In this document: piece by piece, positions 57,920-64,000 of the stretch
How the letters are laid out: the number at the start of each line of letters is the position of its first letter
Numbering within the stretch: position 1 is the stretch's first letter
Assembly (NCBI RefSeq): GCF_003991975.1
Contig: NZ_CP029822.1
Span: 124,001-188,000 of the forward strand
Source: Entomomonas moraniae
GTDB taxonomy: Bacteria; Pseudomonadota; Gammaproteobacteria; Pseudomonadales; Pseudomonadaceae
Length of the DNA: 64,000 nucleotides
Reading direction: 5' to 3'
Notes under the pieces: generated by a model
Database searches by the model: none
What the model was told of the DNA's origin: nothing
The model's input: only the letters and a program-made list of their open reading frames with translations
Translations under genes and position numbers: made by a program

Positions 57920-57953
57920 CGAGTAATAAGTCTATTTAAAAACCTATTACTCG
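57920..57953 (-). terminator. Intercistronic hairpin between potF and potG
   Basis: CGAGTAATAAG (57920-57930) pairs with CCTATTACTCG (57943-57953) with one mismatch; read on the minus strand it is followed by TTGTTATTTTT. It sits just past potF, so it may partly end transcription or protect the potF message, giving more binding protein than permease. Confidence 0.6.
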
Positions 57954-57981
57954 ATTTTTTAGATACTAAAACGAGCGGAAT

Positions 57982-59079
57982 TTATTTGCTTGTTTTAACT
58001 TTAGTCCAACTGTTGACCATTGTACGTTGTGTTTTCAATGGTAATAATGGGAAAGTATATATTTTCTTCATTATTTCTTCTGTTGGATAGATACCAGGAT
58101 CACTTGTAATATCTTTATTGACTAAAGGTGTTGCAGCACTATTAGCATTAGGGAAGCGTATATAGTTGGTGATTTCTGCTGCAATTTCAGGTTGCATAAT
58201 AAAGTTAATAAATTGATGTGCAGCCTCAGGGTTGGGTGCATCTTTAGGGATTGCCATCATATCAAAGAAGCTGGCAGCACCTTCTTTAGGAATGTTGTAT
58301 TTGATATGTACCCCATTTTTGGCTTCTTCTGCGCGGTTTTTACTTTGTTGTAAATCCCCAGAGTAACCTACAGAAACGCAGATATTACCATTAGCAAGGT
58401 CTAAAATATTTTTAGATGAGTGGAAGTAAGCAACATAAGGGCGAATTTTTAAGAATAACGCTTGGGCATCTTTGATATTCTTAGTATCTGTAGCGGTAGG
58501 GTCTTCACCTAAATATTTCATTGCGGCAGGCAACATTTCTGTTGGTGAGTCTAAGAATGCAACACCACAGGATTTTAGTTTTTCCATGTTTTCAACATTG
58601 AAAACAAGATCCCATGAGTCAACAGGCGCATTATCACCTAGGACTGCTTTCACTTTATCCACATTGTAAGCAATACCAATGGTTCCCCACATATAAGGAA
58701 TAGCGTATTTGTTTTCTGGATCGTTAACTTCCAGCACTTTCATTAATGTAGGGTTTAGGTTTTTCCAGTTAGGTAGTTTAGATCTATCTAAAGGTTGGTA
58801 TAACCCTGCCTTGATTTGTTTTGCCAAAAAGGCATTAGAAGGCACTACAATATCATAGCCAGAGTTACCAGCGATCAGTTTGGCTTCGACAATTTCATTG
58901 TTATCAAAGACATCATAAACGACTTTTATACCCGTTTTTTTCTCGAACTTACTGATAGTATCAGGTGCAATATAATCAGACCAGTTATAAATATGTAATG
59001 TATTTTCAGCAGCAGATACGATACCTGTAGCTACTAGAGTAATAGAGGTGGCGAGAAGGGTTTTTTTGAAAAAATTCAT
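57982..59079 (-). CDS. potF: Putrescine-binding periplasmic protein
   Basis: A 365-residue solute-binding protein. The ATG at 59079 starts a signal peptide ([19 protein letters not shown], cleavage near SAA at about 23) and has GGAGAG upstream; an in-frame earlier start would put a hydrophobic leader before it. The mature start [18 protein letters not shown] is the PotF/PotD hallmark, followed by [32 protein letters not shown] and [12 protein letters not shown]. It captures putrescine or spermidine for PotGHI. First gene of the operon. Confidence 0.95.
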   Translation of the reverse strand: MNFFKKTLLATSITLVATGIVSAAENTLHIYNWSDYIAPDTISKFEKKTGIKVVYDVFDNNEIVEAKLIAGNSGYDIVVPSNAFLAKQIKAGLYQPLDRSKLPNWKNLNPTLMKVLEVNDPENKYAIPYMWGTIGIAYNVDKVKAVLGDNAPVDSWDLVFNVENMEKLKSCGVAFLDSPTEMLPAAMKYLGEDPTATDTKNIKDAQALFLKIRPYVAYFHSSKNILDLANGNICVSVGYSGDLQQSKNRAEEAKNGVHIKYNIPKEGAASFFDMMAIPKDAPNPEAAHQFINFIMQPEIAAEITNYIRFPNANSAATPLVNKDITSDPGIYPTEEIMKKIYTFPLLPLKTQRTMVNSWTKVKTSK

Positions 59080-59290
59080 TGTGGTTAACTCTCCAGCAAA
59101 GATAAAACAACCTACCAATTACACTTAGTATGTGTTACTAAGTAGCCTTTTAAATGCCTGAAAAACTATTTTCAATATTAATTAGTCATTATAGTTTTTA
59201 TTTACCGACAACACTAGAAAATTATTTATTATGAAACATTTTAATTAGTCGTATTTTTTATACGATGAGATGGGGCTTGATCTTGTTATA

Positions 59291-61906
59291 TTAGCGCTCA
59301 ATTGCTGTGGTGAGTCCACCTGAAATAAGACTGGCTACATCAGTTAAAGCAACAAATGGATCAAGTCTTGCCGGGATTGCCATGTAGCGTATTTGCCATT
59401 CAAAATCAAATTTGTCTTTAAAGCGGTTTAGGCCATTAATGTTATACAGTAAATGACTGCGTCTAAAGATTAATGATCCTAAGCGATAAGCCATTGGGCC
59501 ATTCTTATTAGGTTTTAGTTCAGTATCTGGGGTTAGTCCTAAGCTGAAGTATTTAAGACCTTCTTGTTGTAGTGAGCCAATTACACTCAATAGAAGGTAT
59601 TCCATGGTGAATTTGGGAGCATTGTTTTGTATTTGTATCAAATCAATGGTGCTGATTTCTTGTGTATTGGTTTCTAGTAAATTCATGAAAGCAATAATTT
59701 CACCTTTAAAATCAATCGCAGCTATTCTGAAGTGTTGTAAATACTCTGGTGTTAATTTACCTACTAAGAAACCTCTTTGTTGTTCTTTATGACTAGAGGA
59801 GTCGATAATAGTTTTCATTTTTTCAAAAGGCAATTCACCTGCATTATAGATTTTCAGGGTTAAGTTATTATCGTTTCCTATTTGTTGTATTTCTTTAAAT
59901 TCAGGCTTTGTTTCAATATCGAACTGCTTGAGGTTTAAAATGGCTTCTTTGCCTAATTTAACAATAACAAGGCCTATATCCATGTAGTCTGAAAGATCGT
60001 CAGGTTTTATTTGATAGAAAACAGGGTTTACATTGTGTAAGTCGCAATAGTCTCTAAATTGCCAAATGAGTTCAGTTGTTGTTTTTGGGTTCCCAACAGG
60101 GTCTGATAGGGCAACTAAACTACGGTCATGGCCTGCATACATGATAAAACTATCTTGTAGCGGGTGAAATAAGACATCTTTATCTTTACCGAAAACTAAC
60201 GCACCATAGGGTTGATTAGACGCAGCGATAATATGTTTAGCTAACGTCAGTTGCGCGTCAGTTGGGGTGAGAATTTTAGGGGGCGAAGTGTATAGTAACC
60301 AGCTAATGATAACCAAAGCGAAGATAATGGTATTGGCAAGAAGTGCCCAGAGCCCTTTGCTTACATCATTATATAAGCCGAACTGCCACCATAACTCATT
60401 GCTATAAGGTGTGTATCGGTAAGTAAAGCAATATAGCCAAATAGAAACTGCAAGTGTGCATCCTAAAACAATGATGGTAGGCTTTGAATAGGTAGCGTCC
60501 ATCAGTTTACTTTGTCGATAAAATATTTTTCGAAAGGTAATTAAGTTAACGGTTGTAAATGAAAGTAGCAATGCAATTTGCCAATCCAGCCCTTTGATTA
60601 AACTAAAGACTGTACCTGCTATTGTTAGTGCAAGTGTTATACGCCAAGCACTTGCAAGTCGTCGCCATAAACCTTGTGCAGCAATTAAGCAAAAAAAGCC
60701 TATTAAACTGGCTATTAAGTGGGCACTGTTAATCATAATATTAGGGAATATGTTGGAAAGCTCTCTTAAGTAAGAAACGCGTTCTGGAACAATTCCTGAG
60801 AAAACAAGGTAAATACCTGATATAAGCACGAGTAGTGCAATCTGTGGAGCAGCATTAGTTGATAGCTTATTAGTTTGATGACTAGCAAAATTTCGAGCTT
60901 CAATAACAAGTAAAACTAAACAGGCGATCACTAAAGGCATTACAACATAAATTAAGCGGTAAAGTAAGAGTGCTGCAAGTAATCCAGGTTGATCCAGCTG
61001 TTCTTTGAATGCGGCGAGTAGAACAACTTCGAAAACACCTAGTCCTCCTGGTACATGGCTTAGAACCCCAGCGGCGAGAGCGAGTAAGTAAACAGTTAAA
61101 AATGTGCCGAATGGGATACTGACGGAGGCAGGAAGCAAACAATAAAGTACAGTGCCTGCAGCGAGCACGTCTAAAAAAGTGATTACAAATTGTAGAAGAG
61201 TAAGGCGTAAATTGGGGACGCGTAGATTAAGGGGGCCTAAACAAAGGTATCGGCTGTCAATTGACGGGTGTTCTTTTGAGATAAATCGACTGGCAATGGC
61301 TAGAAAAATAGTATAACCAGCGATGATGGCTCCAGCAATAATGATCAATAATGTTTCGTTAATATGCAGTGCTTTAGCGGAGTAATCGATATCCGTAAAT
61401 GCCATGATGGCGGCAATGGGCGGGAGTGCAACGCCTAAGGAAAGGCTAGCAAACACGGTCATTTGGATAATGGCAATGGCTGAAATATTTTTCTTGCTGT
61501 ACGTACGGTAGCGTACAGAACCACCCGTTAACATAGAGAAACCCAGCGCATTTCCAATAGCAGCAGCAGATAAACCGCCTAGTGCTAGGGTAGGTAAAGA
61601 GAGTTTAGCATTGGCATAGCGGCTAGCTGACCACTCATAGCCTAAGATCATACTGTAACTGGTCATTGCCGCTAGTATTGCAATACCAATGGTAAGCCAT
61701 GAAACATTGCTCAGCGCGTGGGAAAGACTCTGTCGATCAATATCTTCTACCAAATGGGCAAATGTAGTAAGGGCCAGAATGAATACAACGACAGTGAATA
61801 TGATACCAAGGCGTTGCTGATTACGACGCAAAAAGGCTATCAGTCCAGTTTCTTTGTTAGGAGAAACACTGCAAGAATCGTCTGATAAATTAGTTCTTTT
61901 TAGCAT
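59291..61906 (-). CDS. mprF: Bifunctional phosphatidylglycerol aminoacyltransferase/flippase MprF
   Basis: An 871-residue protein: about 14 hydrophobic segments to about residue 540 (flippase domain, with LSHVPGGLGVFEVVLLAAF as the conserved flippase motif), then a cytosolic GNAT-like DUF2156 synthase domain (VFGKDKDVLFHPLQDSFIMY, FYQIKPDDLSDYMDIGLVIV, FSLGLTPDTELKPNKNGPMA). It transfers Lys or Ala from aminoacyl-tRNA to phosphatidylglycerol and flips the product, lowering negative surface charge and raising resistance to cationic peptides. In Pseudomonas the product is alanyl-PG. It is monocistronic. Confidence 0.94.
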   Translation of the reverse strand: MLKRTNLSDDSCSVSPNKETGLIAFLRRNQQRLGIIFTVVVFILALTTFAHLVEDIDRQSLSHALSNVSWLTIGIAILAAMTSYSMILGYEWSASRYANAKLSLPTLALGGLSAAAIGNALGFSMLTGGSVRYRTYSKKNISAIAIIQMTVFASLSLGVALPPIAAIMAFTDIDYSAKALHINETLLIIIAGAIIAGYTIFLAIASRFISKEHPSIDSRYLCLGPLNLRVPNLRLTLLQFVITFLDVLAAGTVLYCLLPASVSIPFGTFLTVYLLALAAGVLSHVPGGLGVFEVVLLAAFKEQLDQPGLLAALLLYRLIYVVMPLVIACLVLLVIEARNFASHQTNKLSTNAAPQIALLVLISGIYLVFSGIVPERVSYLRELSNIFPNIMINSAHLIASLIGFFCLIAAQGLWRRLASAWRITLALTIAGTVFSLIKGLDWQIALLLSFTTVNLITFRKIFYRQSKLMDATYSKPTIIVLGCTLAVSIWLYCFTYRYTPYSNELWWQFGLYNDVSKGLWALLANTIIFALVIISWLLYTSPPKILTPTDAQLTLAKHIIAASNQPYGALVFGKDKDVLFHPLQDSFIMYAGHDRSLVALSDPVGNPKTTTELIWQFRDYCDLHNVNPVFYQIKPDDLSDYMDIGLVIVKLGKEAILNLKQFDIETKPEFKEIQQIGNDNNLTLKIYNAGELPFEKMKTIIDSSSHKEQQRGFLVGKLTPEYLQHFRIAAIDFKGEIIAFMNLLETNTQEISTIDLIQIQNNAPKFTMEYLLLSVIGSLQQEGLKYFSLGLTPDTELKPNKNGPMAYRLGSLIFRRSHLLYNINGLNRFKDKFDFEWQIRYMAIPARLDPFVALTDVASLISGGLTTAIER

Positions 61907-61994
61907 AGTTTGTAGCGTTGTATTTTAACTTAAAGCCGAATTATAAGTTAATATTACAATATTCGTTAATCTTTTTCATGTAGAGACATTATAG

Positions 61995-62026
61995 TGAACT
62001 ATGGCTTTCTTGTTAGCCATAGTTCA
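61995..62026 (-). terminator. Hairpin after algC
   Basis: A perfect 12-bp stem TGAACTATGGCT (61995-62006) / AGCCATAGTTCA (62015-62026) with an 8-base loop, 7 bases past the algC stop on the minus strand. The T-run is weak. Confidence 0.65.
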
Positions 62027-62033
62027 TTATTTT

Positions 62034-63428
62034 CTAAATAGCCTTGATAAAGGCTAGTAACTCTTCTGTTTTTTCTGTTAGTAAACTGGAGTTATGACGA
62101 CTTTCAACATTAAGACGAATGACTGGCTCTGTGTTGGATGAGCGAAGATTAAAGCGCCAATCTTCATAATTGACACCTAAACCATCGATATGCTCAATTT
62201 GCATTGCGGAAGGACTGTATTTTTTCTCGACAGCTTCAATAACCTTCTTAGCATCAGAAACGGTAAGGTTAATTTCACCAGAGGAAGGGTAGGCAGTGAT
62301 CCGTTCGTTGACTAAGGCAGAGAGTGGTTTTTGTTTACGGCACATTAACTCAATGACTAATAACCAAGGAATCATGCCGCTATCGCAATAGAAGAAGTCA
62401 CGGAAATAATGGTGGGCACTCATCTCTCCACCATAAATCGCATCGTGATTACGCATAGACTCTTTAATAAAGGCATGGCCTGCTTTGGTTTTAACCGCAT
62501 GTCCTTGGTTTTTTTCAATAATTTCTAAGGTATTCCACGTCATTCGTGGATCTAAAATAATTTTGGCACCTTGTTCTTTTTGCAAAAAGGCTTCTGCTAG
62601 AAGGCCAACAATATAATACCCTTCAATGAATTGCCCTTGCTCATCAAATAAGAAACAGCGATCAAAATCTCCGTCCCAAGCAATCCCTGCATCTGCTTTG
62701 TGTTGCAGAACAGCATTACGTGTTACATCACGATTTTCTACTAAAATAGGGTTGGGTATTCCATTAGGGAATGTGCCATCAGGTTCAAAGTTGATTTTTA
62801 TGAATTCAATGGGGGCATTAGCTGCTTTTAGTGCTTTTTCTAGCGCATCAATAACTGGGCCAGCAACCCCATTACCAGGATTGACAACCAACTTTAGCGG
62901 TTTAAGGGTTGTTAAATCAATATAAGATAATAGGTGTTTTACATAAGCTTCACGGGTATTGACTTGCTCATACTTACCTCGTTTAGATTCATCTATTGAG
63001 GGATCTTTACCATCAACCAAGTTATAGCTCAGTGTTTCTGCGAGGGCTTGTATTTCTTTAAGCCCCGTATCAGCTGAAATAGGGCGTGATTCTTCGCGAA
63101 CGAATTTAAAACCATTGTAATCGATAGGGTTGTGAGAAGCTGTGACTTCTATACCGCCAGAGGTTTTAAGATAAGTTGTGGCGAAGTAAATCTCTTCTGT
63201 TCCTGTGAGCCCAAGATCAAAGACATTGACGCCTTCATCTCTTAAGCCACTAGCCAATGCGGCTTTTAAACTGCTGGATGTTGCACGAATATCACCACCT
63301 AAAACAATCGAAGTTGGTTTTAGCCACTGTGCAAAAGCACGTGCAATACGGTAGGCTATTTCTTCATTGAGTTGTGTGCCGAGTTGACCACGAATATCAT
63401 AAGCTTTAAAACAAGTTAACTGACTCAT
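62034..63428 (-). CDS. algC: Phosphomannomutase/phosphoglucomutase
   Basis: A 464-residue alpha-D-phosphohexomutase that converts mannose 6-P to mannose 1-P and glucose 6-P to glucose 1-P. The phosphoserine loop is [13 protein letters not shown] (Ser98), the metal loop is [14 protein letters not shown], the sugar-specificity loop is [10 protein letters not shown], and the phosphate site is [15 protein letters not shown]. The length is that of Pseudomonas AlgC (without a long N-terminal extension). It lies 9 bp downstream of galU, linking glucose 1-P supply to UDP-glucose formation. Confidence 0.95.
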   Translation of the reverse strand: MSQLTCFKAYDIRGQLGTQLNEEIAYRIARAFAQWLKPTSIVLGGDIRATSSSLKAALASGLRDEGVNVFDLGLTGTEEIYFATTYLKTSGGIEVTASHNPIDYNGFKFVREESRPISADTGLKEIQALAETLSYNLVDGKDPSIDESKRGKYEQVNTREAYVKHLLSYIDLTTLKPLKLVVNPGNGVAGPVIDALEKALKAANAPIEFIKINFEPDGTFPNGIPNPILVENRDVTRNAVLQHKADAGIAWDGDFDRCFLFDEQGQFIEGYYIVGLLAEAFLQKEQGAKIILDPRMTWNTLEIIEKNQGHAVKTKAGHAFIKESMRNHDAIYGGEMSAHHYFRDFFYCDSGMIPWLLVIELMCRKQKPLSALVNERITAYPSSGEINLTVSDAKKVIEAVEKKYSPSAMQIEHIDGLGVNYEDWRFNLRSSNTEPVIRLNVESRHNSSLLTEKTEELLAFIKAI

Positions 63429-63437
63429 CAGATGTCC

Positions 63438-64000
63438 TTAGCAATTCTTTTTATAAAAGTTTTCATAACAAAAGTTAGTGGCTTCAATAAAGCCTTCTGC
63501 ACTTCCACAGTCAAAGCGGTGGCCTTTAAATTTATAAGCGATAACACACCCTTGTTTTGCCTGTGTTAAAAGCGCATCTGTGATTTGTATTTCCCCATTT
63601 TTACCGGGTGGTGTGTTTTCTAGTATTTTGAAAATGTCGGGAGTTAAAATATAGCGACCTATAATGGCAAGGTTTGAAGGTGCTTCTTCTGGCGAAGGCT
63701 TCTCAACCATATTAGTAACGGTATATAAGTCATCACTGATCATTTTGCCTTCGATAACACCATAGCGACTGATTTCTTCTTTAGGTACTTCCTCAACAGC
63801 CACAATAGAGCAGCGAAACTGATTGTAAAGTTTCACCATTTGGCTCAAAACGCCTTCTCCATCAATATTTATGCATAAGTCGTCAGCCAATACAACGGCG
63901 AAGGGTTCATCACCTATCAGTTGTTTACCTGTGAGTATCGCATGGCCCAACCCTTTCATTTCAATTTGGCGGGTATAAGAGAAAGTACAATGTGCGATTA
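63438..64000 (-). CDS. galU: UTP-glucose-1-phosphate uridylyltransferase, N-terminus cut by window edge
   Basis: The frame is open to base 64000 (TRQIEMKGLGHAIL runs across the ATG at 63959), so this is the C-terminal part of a longer gene; 187 residues are visible. Motifs are GDEPFAVVLADDLC (nucleotide-sugar metal site), MVEKPSPEEAPSNLAIIGRY, and KNGEIQITDAL with GHRFDCGSAEGFIEA. GalU makes UDP-glucose for LPS core, trehalose and exopolysaccharide. It lies directly upstream of algC in the same direction, 9 bp apart, likely one operon. Confidence 0.95.
   Translation of the reverse strand, partial: IAHCTFSYTRQIEMKGLGHAILTGKQLIGDEPFAVVLADDLCINIDGEGVLSQMVKLYNQFRCSIVAVEEVPKEEISRYGVIEGKMISDDLYTVTNMVEKPSPEEAPSNLAIIGRYILTPDIFKILENTPPGKNGEIQITDALLTQAKQGCVIAYKFKGHRFDCGSAEGFIEATNFCYENFYKKNC

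Noticed and set aside
62626-62925. 99-codon plus-strand open frame inside algC
   Set aside because: Antisense shadow of a conserved gene, without start signals.

Overview
The window is a 64 kb stretch of an AT-rich gammaproteobacterial chromosome. Gene order in many blocks matches what I recall of Pseudomonas: ribBA-ribH-nusB-thiL, rsmA-apaG-apaH, sbcB-purU, ppiB-lpxH, zipA-ligA, comEC-exbB-exbD-lpxK-ycaR-kdsB-ptp-murB and potFGHI. Several usual neighbours of those blocks are missing (pgpA, mvaT, smc, pilY1). This fits a streamlined AT-rich member of the Pseudomonadales, possibly an insect-gut type such as Entomomonas. That placement is inferred from gene content and was not tested by alignment.

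Layout. Positions 1-4808 are the only clearly accessory-looking part: the end of a large protein resembling type VI secretion (VasX/BTH_I2691-type) proteins, followed by two tandemly duplicated, exported Sel1-repeat proteins. A tRNA-Leu(UAA) gene and a lipoprotein FKBP isomerase follow. Positions 6318-9393 hold riboflavin/NusB/ThiL genes, then zapE, a universal stress protein, an orphan HpaC-like flavin reductase, a lipoprotein lysozyme-fold protein and malate:quinone oxidoreductase. Positions 14139-19579 hold a YajG-like lipoprotein, rsmA-apaG-apaH, a decayed short-chain dehydrogenase, cca and dsbB. Positions 19687-26647 hold a YgiQ radical SAM protein, an LtaS-like sulfatase-family membrane enzyme, exonuclease I and PurU. 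Positions 26827-29750 are a minor-pilin cluster (fimT-pilV-pilW-pilX-pilE) without pilY1.

Positions 29755-39820 carry rlmG, a thiolase, ppiB-lpxH, a glycosyltransferase-like gene, ligA, zipA and an unknown membrane-anchored protein. Positions 39973-47370 form a dense plus-strand block: a DUF4124-like protein, comEC, exbBD, lpxK, a Trm112-like protein, kdsB, a low-molecular-weight tyrosine phosphatase and murB. It links DNA uptake, lipid A/KDO and peptidoglycan precursor synthesis. Positions 47431-54469 hold an SDR, BrnQ, a lipoprotein, an AhpD-like protein, RlmKL and a HrgA/COG2958-like protein. Positions 54501-59079 are a polyamine ABC transporter operon whose PotH contains an internal partial duplication. 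The window ends with mprF, algC and a truncated galU.

I found no CRISPR array, insertion sequence, prophage or restriction-modification locus. The most unusual signals are the PotH internal duplication, the locally homogenised Sel1 duplicates next to the secretion-type protein, the SDR pseudogene carrying a perfect 18-bp inverted repeat that looks like a templated mutation, and the pilin operon lacking pilY1.
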